Origin: Chondrus crispus
Lineage: Eukaryota; Rhodophyta; Florideophyceae; Gigartinales; Gigartinaceae
Length of the DNA stretch: 64,000 nucleotides
NCBI RefSeq assembly: GCF_000350225.1
Contig: NW_005179093.1
Span: 108,932-172,931, forward strand
Direction: 5' to 3'
The notes below the pieces were generated by a model, which made no database searches, was not told the DNA's origin, and saw only the letters and a list, made by a program, of their open reading frames with translations. This document shows positions 18,801 to 28,107 of this stretch, piece by piece (position 1 is the stretch's first letter; each line of letters begins with the position of its first letter). A program made the translations under genes and the position numbers.

Positions 18801-21303
18801 ACCAACTGCATCTTCTGGGAGCTCTAGTCATGCCGGCATGCTTCTAGCTCTAGGGCTCGGGGGCTATCTACCGGCCCTGCGCACGACAGATTACTACGAA
18901 TATCTTATACCACGACATGATCTAACGTCCATTGGCCTAATGCTAGGTTTGGCTGCAGGCAATCTTGGTTCCCGACATGATAAGATCACAAAGATGCTCT
19001 GCGTGCACATCAAGTACTTCAACGGTCCTGGATTTGCAGTCCCTGATTTCCAGGTATCCATGAACGTTCAAACTGCTGCAATTTTGGGACTAGGTATGTT
19101 GCATCAAGGAGCCGGTGAGCATCTCATAGTTGAAGGCCTATTCTCCGAACTTGGTCGGCGGCCAAAACCAGGTGACAATGTTGATGACAGGGAAAGTCTT
19201 GCACTAGCTGCGGGTATATCAATTGGACTCCTTCATCTCGGCAGTGGTTCATCTGCATTCGATGCTGCCGACGAGCGTCTTATCGACCGTCTAGTTCTCT
19301 ATGCAAATGGGGGACCAGGGGGTAGCGTGGATGACATGTCAAACCAGATGGAAGCCATCGCACTCAAGGGTGGCGTCGGGAATGGCCCTGAACGTCCGAA
19401 TTCGGCTGAGGCTGATTCTGAAGCGTCACGGGTAAAAGAAAGCAATTTCGTCAACACAGATGTTGTTTCACCTGGAGCACTGCTTGCATTGGCACTGGTA
19501 TACTTAAAGACAAACGAAAGACGACTAGCCGACAGGATCGTACTGCCAGACTCCCTATATAATTTGGACAGAGCCCGACCTGATCACGTGTTTCTGCGAG
19601 TACTGGCTAAGTCGCTCATTATGTGGGACGATATTTCGGCAACTCAGGAATGGATTCTAAGAATAATTCCAGAGCTGATCAGACCAGTGAGTAACGGTGA
19701 CTCTATTGACTTGCTCGGAGAGATTGCTATTGGAAGCACGTATACAGAAGTTGACATTGACGTACCCGGCATCATTGATGCACGAGCTTTCGCGACAGCT
19801 GGGGCGTGCGCTGCCATCGCCCTCAAATATGCTGGCACCAATCATCCTCTTGCAATCAATCTGTTGTACGACATGTGCGAGACGTTTGAGAGAGCACTGC
19901 TGCAACAGGAAACTCAGCATGAACCAGTGACATGGGTGTTCATGACGTGCCTGTTTTCAATGGCACTCTCGCTTGCAGTCATTGTTTCAGGTAGTGGAAA
20001 TTTGAGAGTACTACGTCTCTTCCGCAGGTTACGAAAGCGTCAAGGCCGTCCAGCTGGAAGCAGTAGGTATGGATACCATCTCGCGATACACATGGCCATC
20101 GGCTTTCTGTTCATGGGAGGAGGATGCCAGACGTTCGGCACAAGTAACATCGCGATCGCTGGGTTGTTGTGTGCCATATACCCCCGCTTCCCAGAAGACG
20201 TGAAGGACAACCAATTTCATTTACAAGCATTCCGACATTTATATGTTTTGGCGGTGGAACCTCGTTGCATTGAAACTCGGGACGTAGACACTGGGAAGCC
20301 TTGTTGCGTGGACGTCGAAATTGAACTGAAAGAAGGTCACAAATTGAAAACGAAAGCGCCCTGCATAGTCCCTGAAGCCGGGACTGTGAAACAAGTTTCA
20401 GTTGTAAGTGAGCGATACTGGCCAACAACAACTCAAGTCATTCCCCCAATTCCCGGCTATGGGTGGTTTTCGAACACACAGAGCCAGGTTCTCTTCGTGA
20501 AAAGAAGAACCGGTCATCTCCCATATATTTCGGATCCGAAGGGATCAAAGGGAATTGCTGCAAGGTCTTTGTCCCGTAGTTGGTCAGGCAAGAGCGACTC
20601 AAATTCTCATTTTGATCAAGTAGATCATTTGGTTCAGGCATTCAGTGCTGATGCCGAGTTGCAAGCCTTCGTGACCCATTTTTGCAGTCCCTTGAAGAAT
20701 TCTGAGCAATACTATACAGCAGAGAAACTCGAGGAAGACAGGGCCCGACGTCACGTGGAATGGATGTTTGAATGCTTGTCGAACGACAAGGCTGACGCAG
20801 TGAGGTTGTACATGAATGCCGAGCGCGCTTCAACCGCAGTTCTTGAAGGCCATGCGAACCCTTCTCACGTCGGAAGCCTAATGCTCCTGAAATCTTACAT
20901 TTACTCTTCTCAATTGCCGAGTACGCCACTATTGCAACCTGCCTACCTGGCGAAGCTCATTCATGCAATCCACGCCACTTTGAACACAACCACTATGCAA
21001 GAAAGGATATTGAAGTATATTTGGAGCAAAGGGAGGATGTGGCCAGGTGCGGAAGAAAGAAATGGAAATTTGCGAAGATTGGATTTAGATTTTGGCATTG
21101 CTCTTCGAATGGAAGAAGTCCCATGTCCCAAAGGGTTGCCACCCCTTTCTGCAGCTCTGCAGCTAGCAACCTCGGACAGAGCAACCGCAGGAGATCATTG
21201 GCTGTGCTTTGCAGATGAACATAGGAGCACTGCTAGTATCACAGCAATAGAATGTATAGTTGCTGCTCTGGATGGGCGAGGTCTAGACGACCACGTTATT
21301 TAA
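15892..21303 (+). CDS. APC1: Anaphase-promoting complex/cyclosome subunit 1
   Basis: The longest gene here, 1803 residues without introns. APC1 is the largest scaffold of the APC/C ubiquitin ligase, which drives mitotic exit in the nucleus. The N-terminal half is poorly conserved and would form the propeller. Proteasome/cyclosome (PC) repeats are evident from about residue 985: LLALGLGGYLPALR, IGLMLGLAAGNLGS, AAILGLGMLHQGAGE and LALAAGISIGLLHLGSG. Another PC block lies at about 1395-1430 (HLAIHMAIGFLFMGGGCQTFG). The family signature HLQAFRHLYVLAVEPR follows at about 1445-1460, then a beta-rich segment and a helical C terminus. Animal APC1 is about 1940 residues, so this is near full length. 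The first 100 residues are Ser/Pro-rich, so the exact start is uncertain. Confidence 0.95.
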   Translation: MVCVAASFSSTSASLPGVPTPPPNVWPTWSSSHPCYLSLSPSPLGRRAEWRSSTTVHLSLATPSTCLPTLAFLPPVSSALPTSLPDLARLKAQTSVPALVTAGEGTVLLIAAPAGDLHRVALPERNVPTNLFALVSGLIVECNRSSNDAFAHLFLRDALAEPSRLSFPSPAHRIIFASVDVPIIVSSDNHKVFVWAIRETESTPDESMCEVEDDPFAAFVQQAVAENMESEEDEQSAREPLPTGPVPVLTRLFDMPVVVGQPVSAFMAHDLRGRLVLCLCIASALTGLEFAIDGMDIADVKPTFCIRDVVTAAPVLTVRRHQNCLDILVRHGNGSMSLFMGRNRLCSVQVEPPPPETIDRRKEHQRNSKDLRVCDAAGAEFGLKDAKGFVVRYELKAAAFSSPLANACLSAVSFTFEEAGIMLRLTTLYHDILTLYAQPHFSSFKGGNDPDWSAFEHVLLQITSDRIQYQDELSEDRMDLSSEDLNGTDTSEGTDDDWIYLLNSDFHSIRSRSRCLGPWPHCPFKSSGVKATDVDIMTSDQETHRLVLHALHLVYEEQKLRPLARDSVIRLARLNVRLAIAIGASDFIDHYRRDHSAVEHFQKRQPPLSPPQDALVPCIMTNLRDLIRGECEAHTAFLPTLSNTYESQCQQLMASWQSQSPASTCVQLVRYFIRLYGKAERGKSFEEKAESLLLAMVEDNFCKTDLEGLPVGVALPLQDALFICRRKPKATWPYQAFALIGREDLFNFSRFDSERVTRPGQEFEGINESRALLQIQAAATSLRQNLDAGLLDSSDGILTSEKERLSQGSADEDGCEMETHLFRLRFSEDRRGEEVRRMLRSTDPVTMTPPANPYPDSIMEFDIASEQRRKLARLVRKRYAAPVGRGAYTLRTYLPSDPTKPLVIPKICVSGVLFSQKGSVVTLNEAEASEGQWGEFHNGVAAGLRIVAARTDDDSDNGRILTRAWIVNHRPTASSGSSSHAGMLLALGLGGYLPALRTTDYYEYLIPRHDLTSIGLMLGLAAGNLGSRHDKITKMLCVHIKYFNGPGFAVPDFQVSMNVQTAAILGLGMLHQGAGEHLIVEGLFSELGRRPKPGDNVDDRESLALAAGISIGLLHLGSGSSAFDAADERLIDRLVLYANGGPGGSVDDMSNQMEAIALKGGVGNGPERPNSAEADSEASRVKESNFVNTDVVSPGALLALALVYLKTNERRLADRIVLPDSLYNLDRARPDHVFLRVLAKSLIMWDDISATQEWILRIIPELIRPVSNGDSIDLLGEIAIGSTYTEVDIDVPGIIDARAFATAGACAAIALKYAGTNHPLAINLLYDMCETFERALLQQETQHEPVTWVFMTCLFSMALSLAVIVSGSGNLRVLRLFRRLRKRQGRPAGSSRYGYHLAIHMAIGFLFMGGGCQTFGTSNIAIAGLLCAIYPRFPEDVKDNQFHLQAFRHLYVLAVEPRCIETRDVDTGKPCCVDVEIELKEGHKLKTKAPCIVPEAGTVKQVSVVSERYWPTTTQVIPPIPGYGWFSNTQSQVLFVKRRTGHLPYISDPKGSKGIAARSLSRSWSGKSDSNSHFDQVDHLVQAFSADAELQAFVTHFCSPLKNSEQYYTAEKLEEDRARRHVEWMFECLSNDKADAVRLYMNAERASTAVLEGHANPSHVGSLMLLKSYIYSSQLPSTPLLQPAYLAKLIHAIHATLNTTTMQERILKYIWSKGRMWPGAEERNGNLRRLDLDFGIALRMEEVPCPKGLPPLSAALQLATSDRATAGDHWLCFADEHRSTASITAIECIVAALDGRGLDDHVI

Positions 21304-22677
21304 CGTAACTATAACATTGATTTACTGCAGAGTCTGGCTGCCTCACGCCTTCACCTCACTGCATGTTGTAACGATTTGTATCGCCGCGCGAAAACGGCTG
21401 AGTTTATGTTGGAGAGTCACACTACTTGCGACGCTCCATAACTCTGCACCGCATCAACGTAGCAGAGCAACTTAACTGTATAATATATGAAGTCAAACCC
21501 TCAAAATATCTATTCTTAACAGCTCTCGACCATACAATTGGTCTGTGCTGCACTCTCTCCTGGTACAGCTCCAGAGCGCAAGCTGCAAGATATATAGAAT
21601 CTAGTCATTTTCGAAATGTTGCTGCTACTCTGGTCTCGTTCAATTAAAACCAGTTGTATTATGCTCTTTGTTGGATGCTGTCCAAGTCTGAGCTGACGGC
21701 AAACAGATCCCTTTATTTGTGAGCTTGAATTTTTGCGAACACAGAGATCTTATGTTCAGAAAGCACTCTAACAACTTTTTGCACTGCCTAATGCTTAGGT
21801 CATGTGTCCACGAACAATACATTGTAGGCTTTTTCAGAGGTCTGCACACTTGAGACTTACTTGTATTGAATATACTCTTGTGAGGTGTCTCACGGACCCA
21901 ACAGAGGGTAGCCCACTATTCGAGCGATTCGTGCCCTGCAATACTTTTTACATTCTGACGGATAGGGTATCTATACGGTTAGAAGATATATCCGATGAAT
22001 AATCATGCAGCCGTTTATTAGAACAATCTTCTTCTATTGCTTAGGAACCGTAACCGAAGGCAAGTGACTCACCCTGTCCTCGTAGCGAACTTTATTCATA
22101 TCCAGTCGGCAAGAACTGGTTTCAAATATGCAATCCATGAAGAAGACAGAGTCCGAAAGAAATGTAGCCTTACAGAACTAGAAATTGCTCTTCATCCTTT
22201 TGATTTTCGCGGACGCCACTGAACAAATACATATTAATCAGGAACAAATTCTAACGGCCAATTCGAGTTTTTCTAACCGTTGTCCAAAATAACAAACTTT
22301 CTTTCAAACTGTAAGACTATATGCTGTTTGTCTAACTGATGCCTCCAAGTAGACGTCTTCCAAGAGCACGATGTCAGCAGCCAACAGAGACATGAGACAT
22401 TAATATACGTCTTTCGTAGCAACGTTTCTTTAGAAACTTCTACGCCAAGGCCAAGAGCGCAGCGAGAGACTACGGAAAATCAGGCCCTTCCGCCAATAAA
22501 TTTTTGGAGAATTTCCAATCTCGTCATTTAATGCCCTTTGAGCATCTTGTGCGGAAATAAAGGGCTTTACTGTAGAGGGCGGCAGCAAGATCCGCTCAGC
22601 TTTTACGATTGCCAGAACCACCCCGAATAGTGCCGACGAAAGCACAGACGCGTGAGGTTGAGGCAAAGAGATTCTCA
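21304..22677. other. Intergenic, no gene seen
   Basis: About 1.4 kb of AT-rich sequence after APC1 and before the S18 gene. Short frames only. A TACTGTA motif is at 22568-22574. No RNA gene recognised. Confidence 0.45.
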
Positions 22678-23848
22678 ATGCAATCGCTGAGGCGATCTCT
22701 GGTCCAGCCAAGTCTGTATGTGAGGAGCAAGGCATGTTGCGGTCCGGGCCTTCAGCGATTTTTCGCCACTGGAGATCAAGGCGAACGACCACCTTCTTCA
22801 GGTTCTTTGGACAGGCGTGAAAATGACCGTGAAAGCCTATTCAGTAGAGAGAATACCGAGTATGTTTAAACATCGCTCATTTTTGTCGCCAGATCATCCT
22901 CGAAGCATGGCATGATGCAACCACCCCGCGCGCGATACTGGCGCTCTTTGCGACTAACCACACGCTACTTGCAAAACAATCTGCGTCGGGAATTATGCAG
23001 AGGTATTGCGCCGGGCGAGCTTTCCCGAATGCGCGTAGCGTATGGCCTACTGAAAGAACATGTTGAGGCTCTTGAACAGGACTTCGATGGGGTTGATCCT
23101 CACACAAACCCTCTACTTGACCCCCGAAGCGTGCGTTGATCGAATCATTTTCCGGGGAGCGGCGTCGAGCACATTTAGTCTCAATACTCGGGGCGAACAC
23201 GCCTTCGGCTTCTAACGCTGATGTGAAATTATGTCTTTTTCTATACTATTGGCGAATTCTACTAACCGAATATGCGGTACTTAGTTCGACGTCAGAAAAA
23301 TGCCAAAGCTGCCGAAGGAAGTGCTTGAACAATTCCGGCGCGATCTCCCCGCCGAAGTAGCGAGCTCCAGCCGCCCGGTATCGACGCGCGGGATCTGGGA
23401 TGCACTGAGCAGCAGCAGCGGGGCGGCCGGCGCGATGAGCCCGGAGCTGCACGACGAGAACGCGGCAGAGTGGGCCGTGGTGGACGAGCGGACGATGGAC
23501 TCACAGCAATTTTCGCGTATGCAACGGCAGTCGTTCCGGAGCACGGTGGACGTGCCGTTTCGCGCAGACCCTCTATCGGCCGTGCGCAGGAAAAGGAAGA
23601 AGAAGAGCTGCCCGTTGCAGGATGAGCGCGGGCGCGTCAAGGTGGACTTTCGGGCCGGAGGGACGCTCAGGCCTTATCTGACGGAGGGTGGGAAGATCAT
23701 CCCGAAGAGGAAGAGTGGACTTTCGGCGAAGGCGCAGAGGAAGCTGTCGAAGGCTATTAAGACGGCTCGGACAATGGCGATTATTGCGCGGGAACCGAGG
23801 GGGACTTTGACGTACGAGGAATTGGTGGAACTTGAGAAGACTTTGTGA
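22678..23848 (+). CDS. MRPS18: Mitochondrial small-subunit ribosomal protein S18
   Basis: The last exon carries a bacterial-type S18 core: LRPYLTEGGKIIPKRKSG, then LSAKAQRKLSKAIKTAR and MAIIARE. Bacterial S18 has the same order around GKILPRR and the KAIKRAR helix. An intron at 23131-23284 is well supported: donor GTGCGT, a perfect TACTAAC at 23260-23266, acceptor TAG, and the frame is kept from LLDPRS into FDVRKMPKLP. Upstream, a frame starting at the ATG at 22678 with a mitochondrial-like leader (MQSLRRSLVQPSLYVRS) joins in frame only if a 33-base GT-AG segment (22860-22892) is removed. Otherwise the start is 22912, whose N terminus is also Arg-rich. The two versions are 327 and 260 residues. 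Red algal plastids encode their own rps18, so the mitochondrion is the likely site. Confidence 0.82.
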
Positions 23849-24426
23849 TCGGTTACGGTGGCACGGCGCAAACGAGGACAGAAATTTGTGCGGCACGTCG
23901 CACTGACAGATGAGTCGACAGGCGAATAGAATATTTTTTGCCCATATTTTTTTTGCGGAGATGAGGTTGTCGACTGATTGATGACAGCGTGGCCGCTATG
24001 AGCCTTAGTTGTGGGATCAAAGTAAGACCCAGCACGGTTGCCTGCGACGGCTTCATGAAGCAGCAGCAACACGGCCGGTGAATCAAAGGTGAGAACAGAT
24101 TTCTCAGTTAAAGAAGCTTTTACAAGAAACCCCTACTACGCTCAACGATGGTCAATCGAACCCACTCCACGACGACTAGAAATACAGCACTCAGTGCGGC
24201 AGCGAGTAAAATATAGTGCATGCCACAATAGATCCAGACACGGCGACGGCGAACAAAAGCGCTACCACAATGATCGTGCTCACGAGGCGCATGACCCCAA
24301 CATGCGAAACCCTCTCAGTAAGTACAGCGTTCAAGAATGGATGAGCGCTAATCGTGATGATGATACAGATGTAAAAAAAGTGATAGTGAAAGAAAAGAAA
24401 GGAAGCCTATGGTAGCGTGGAATTGG
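23849..24426. other. Intergenic or unresolved exons
   Basis: On the minus strand two short frames here would encode hydrophobic helices (near 24235-24290 and 24150-24215), so small exons of a membrane protein cannot be excluded. I could not build a consistent gene from them. Confidence 0.25.
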
Positions 24427-24912
24427 TCAAATGGTGAGATCAATAAGAGTTGCAGCGATTCCAGTGACGGCCTGATGAAATTGAGGAGCGGGAGAAAGGG
24501 GCGACATCGGCTTGTTCGCCTCAAACGAGTTGGTATTGGCATTGGGCGCGGACACCTTGGCATGGATGTCAGTGTCAACCCGGCGCGAGAGTAAGTTTTG
24601 TTCTGAAATGGGGGCACGGCGAACGCAGCGCTTGAGAGCGCAAGGGTCCGATGACTGAAAATGTTGACAAATAAGAAGTGAAAATTCGTGGTGAGCCTTG
24701 TCCTGGTCGCGGGTGTTGAGCAGCGGGTCGTGCCTCGAGGGAGCATCTCGCGGCAAGCGGGCGAGAGAGTCAAGACGGGCGAGGTCGTCCTTGGACCAGA
24801 TGTAGGCGCGGCAGCGGACGAGAGAGCCTCGACGACGGCGCAGCGGGTTGGCAGGGGCGAGACGTCGCTTGCAGATGGGGCCGGCATCGCTTACGCCGCT
24901 GTGCAAGGCCAT
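24427..24912 (-). CDS. Hypothetical protein, possibly organelle-targeted
   Basis: A 161-residue frame from the ATG at 24912. The N terminus is basic and has no acidic residue for about 15 residues after the first ten (KRRLAPANPLRRRRGSLVR), which could be a transit peptide. It continues with the charged AYIWSKDDLARLDSLARLPRD. No family recognised. The C terminus (GIAATLIDLTI) may be wrong if an intron is present, because hydrophobic frames lie just downstream on the same strand. The sequence upstream is an assembly gap, so the promoter and any earlier exon cannot be seen. Confidence 0.33.
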   Translation of the reverse strand: MALHSGVSDAGPICKRRLAPANPLRRRRGSLVRCRAYIWSKDDLARLDSLARLPRDAPSRHDPLLNTRDQDKAHHEFSLLICQHFQSSDPCALKRCVRRAPISEQNLLSRRVDTDIHAKVSAPNANTNSFEANKPMSPLSPAPQFHQAVTGIAATLIDLTI

Positions 24913-25114
24913 GGCGGGGGGATTATGGTTGGGGAGGACGGCCTGTGTCGTAGGCGACGGTGAGGGTGGAGGCCGTGACGAAGCGGGGGAGCATGCGGGA
25001 GCGGGGGCGCGAGAGTGGGGGCGCCTCGATTGGGCGCTGAGGGGTAGACCGGCGGGAGCGAGGGCAAGCTGGGGAGAGGGGCGGTGGAGGCGGGTGTGCA
25101 AGTGGGCCGGAAGT

Positions 25115-25324
25115 NNNNNNNNNNNNNNNNNNNNNNNNNNNNNNNNNNNNNNNNNNNNNNNNNNNNNNNNNNNNNNNNNNNNNNNNNNNNNNNNNNNNNN
25201 NNNNNNNNNNNNNNNNNNNNNNNNNNNNNNNNNNNNNNNNNNNNNNNNNNNNNNNNNNNNNNNNNNNNNNNNNNNNNNNNNNNNNNNNNNNNNNNNNNNN
25301 NNNNNNNNNNNNNNNNNNNNNNNN
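25115..25324. other. Assembly gap (210 N)
   Basis: A run of unknown bases, flanked on both sides by very GC-rich, low-complexity sequence that probably caused the gap. Frames crossing it are not interpretable. Confidence 0.99.
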
Positions 25325-27656
25325 TGGCGCGGCGGTGGACATGTCGCGGGGGAGATCGCGTAATTCGTGACGGACTCGCCCTAGTCACGCGAGGACGCCG
25401 GGAGATGCTGTGATTGACGCCCCCGGCATGCGACACCGCCAGCGGAACAAGCGGTTGTGGAAAGCGGGCGGGCGGTTGCTCGCGCCAGGAAAAACATCTT
25501 TCCGCGCGCGCGGCGCGCCCACTTGCCGCGGATTACAGAAAAAAGAGCCGAGGAATTTTGTAATTTTTTACCTTCGCGAGACGCCGCCCACAGCAAGGCA
25601 CTTGCCGGCGCACGCGCGCGCCCAACCATCAGTTGGCGCCGCGCTGGCCACTCGCGCCATGACCACCGATCGTCACCGCGCTGCTGCAAGCAATCTGCAG
25701 GCGGCGCTGTATCGCGTCTGATACGCGCTCGCGAAAGGGCCCGGAACGCGCAACACACGGCGAGCCACGGCTTACAAAAAGTTGCAGGCATTAACGGCTA
25801 TGCGTTTCCTGTGCGCGGCGCGGCGCCAGCGCGTCTGCCGCACTTGTTGCAACACCGCTGCCGGCGGACGCGCTCTGCCAGCGCCAGGGGTGTGATCGGC
25901 GGCAGCGACGTCGCAAGCGGGTGGCGCAAGCGTGTCCGAAGGTCGAGCACGTCGCGCTCGACGCGGCCGCGCGCGGCGGCGGGCGCCAAGCGTGGCCCCT
26001 CGCGAGGCATGAAGAAACCAACAAAGCGGCAGTGTCGCGAGGGTCGCGCGTGTGACGCGGGCGGCGTGCTCGTGTGGTGGCGCGGCGTTTAAAGGTTGGC
26101 GATGCGTCGCCAAGCTGGTGGCGGCAATTCCTCGACGCCGAGATACATATCCCCCGCCGCCGTCCTGACACCGCCGCGCCACACACGAGGGCGGGCCCGG
26201 CATGCGCGCGGCCACGCGCGGCGCGGCGCACCCTCCACGGCCCGCTACGTGCCGCGTGATCGCGGAGGCTGTTTGGCAAACTGACTCTGCAACGGCGCCG
26301 CTGCGTGACGGGCATCGTCTGGAAATGAGATATGTCACGCCGCCTTGCTTTCTCGTTCGTGCCGCCGCCGGCGTCCCCGCGTCCCCACCGGCGTCCGCCC
26401 AGCTCCCTCCACTCGTGCGCGAAATTAGACTCTGGAATTTAACATTCAACATTCACGCACGTCATCGCAAAAAGCTCCCTCCCTGCTCCCGCCGCCTGTT
26501 CGCCCGCCATGTCACGCCGTCTCTCATGATGATCAAACCGCCTCCACCCCCTCCCCCCCCGCCACCGAACTTTGATTGATTGTGCTCCTATCCGCCCGTA
26601 TCCGTCGCAGACAGCAGCGCCCCCTCCCGCATCTCCCCGCATCTCACCCAATCCCGCCCCCACACATGCTTCCACCGCTCCCGCCTTGAACACACCCTTT
26701 CCCTCCGTCCCTTCCCTCTACTGTACACTTCACCCAAACAGAGTATAACGAGTGCCCAGGCAGGTACCGTTACCCTTCGTAGGTAGGGTAGGTGTAGGTG
26801 TAGGTGGGTAGGGTAGCTGCCTTGCCCTTTTTTCGCCTACAGACTTTCCCCCCCCGGTCCTCTTCCCTCCGCCGTCGTCGCACCCTTCAGGTCAAACCCC
26901 TCGCCCGTCGTGGTAAACGACACCGTGCACATAATCCTCACTTATTCTTCCACTTCATTCGCTCCCCGCCACCGACGCTATTCGCCGTACGTGTACCGTA
27001 GGCCCCTGAGCGTGTAGGCGCCCGACCGCGCGGGAGAGTACACAGTCGTCTTGCGTTGCAGCCCAATATTGCAAGTCATTGCACGGTTCGTCACCTCCAA
27101 TTGGCTCAGTTTCCTCGGCGAAAATCCGCTATCCAGCGCCAGGGTGAGCGCCGAAGACCGCCTCCAAGGTCGGAGGCTGCCGGCGACACCCGTGTCAGTC
27201 CCCAGGTTCTCCCCTCTCACACGTGTACTGCGTGTCCCGCCTGGAGTCTTGCAACACTTCCAGTCCCGCCATGTGGTGATTCCAGTCCATGCTTCCACAC
27301 CGTCGGAATATCTGCCATCACTTGAAAAAGTCAATTGGCGCGGTCTGGTGCCCACCTTTTGACCACAGGGATTGAGTGGCCCTTCCCCTCATACAGATCT
27401 TTACGTTTTCGACACCCTGGCGAACAGGAATCTTGTGTTCCTGGCCAAATGGAAGAGGGAATGACTTCTTTCCTTCTTACTTAAATACGACTCCTAGAGC
27501 TTGCTACTTCCACAATCTGATTTGGTCCACCTTTGGACTCTTGCCGTGCAAAGTGATTCTGTTACTGCTGAGCATTGCATCATCGGGGAGCACTTGAGGG
27601 TTTTGGAGCACCTCCCAAAACGCCGTTTGTGGCTCCAGCATCAAAATTTGATACTA
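25325..27656. other. GC-rich gene-free stretch
   Basis: About 2.3 kb. From 25325 to about 26680 the sequence is dominated by GC, GCG and CGC strings. The open frames in it are Arg/Ala/Pro-rich on every frame, which is what composition alone produces. Then come C-rich and T-rich tracts (26540-26880) and more ordinary sequence. I find no conserved domain, no RNA gene and no terminal repeats. It separates the S18 side from the transposon block. Confidence 0.5.
26780..26816 (+). repeat. Short degenerate GGTAG/GGTGTAG G-rich repeat
   Basis: A run of G pairs and triplets separated by TA or TGTA over 37 bases. It is too short and irregular to be telomeric, but has enough G runs for a two-tetrad quadruplex. 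Function unknown. Confidence 0.5.
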
Positions 27657-27695
27657 CGTATCTCCGCACTGCCTTTAATGCAGTGCAGAGATACG
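27657..27695. repeat. Hairpin with 16-bp stem
   Basis: The arms 27657-27672 and 27680-27695 pair with one mismatch around a 7-base loop. It lies about 130 bp outside the left terminal repeat of the pogo-like transposon. It could be a terminator-like or foldback remnant; function unknown. Confidence 0.7.
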
Positions 27696-27821
27696 TGGTA
27701 ACGAACTTTCATCTGTACAGTATCTATCCCGGGCGACACTAATCGCTTTCGTGCGCCACTTCGGATAAGGCGCTTGATGAGATCTCAGGATCACACGTGG
27801 ACCGGCTCCTGGATACATTTA

Positions 27822-27850
27822 CACGGGGGTGCCCCTATGAATGGAACAGT
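27822..27850 (+). repeat. Left terminal inverted repeat of the pogo-like element
   Basis: Begins CACGGGGGTGCCCC immediately after a TA. It matches the right-end repeat at 34233-34261 in inverted orientation at 23 of 29 positions, including an 11-base identical core and the AATGG and ACAGT blocks. Confidence 0.75.
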
Positions 27851-28107
27851 TTCAGAAATATAAATGAAAAATAGGCTATCTTTATGCAATGCTCAGAATT
27901 TCGACGTGGCTGGAAAGCTAACAACTGCTTTTATTTGTGTGCGTTGCGCCAAAAAAGGAAAACCCGCCGTTTCGAAGCAGTGAACAAAGCGCTTCCCAAG
28001 GCCAAAACACAAATATCTGCTCAACAGCACCTAATACTGGTACCATTGACAATCATACCATAAAATTTTTGAAAGCTTTTTTGAAACATGTCCAACGGTC
28101 AAATTGC

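Noticed and set aside
25457-26452. Long frames on both strands in the GC-rich island
   Set aside because: They are Arg/Ala-rich in every frame, overlap each other on opposite strands and have no motif. High GC content lowers stop codon frequency.
26780-26816. Possible telomere repeat
   Set aside because: The units are irregular and only about 37 bases long, and the location is internal.
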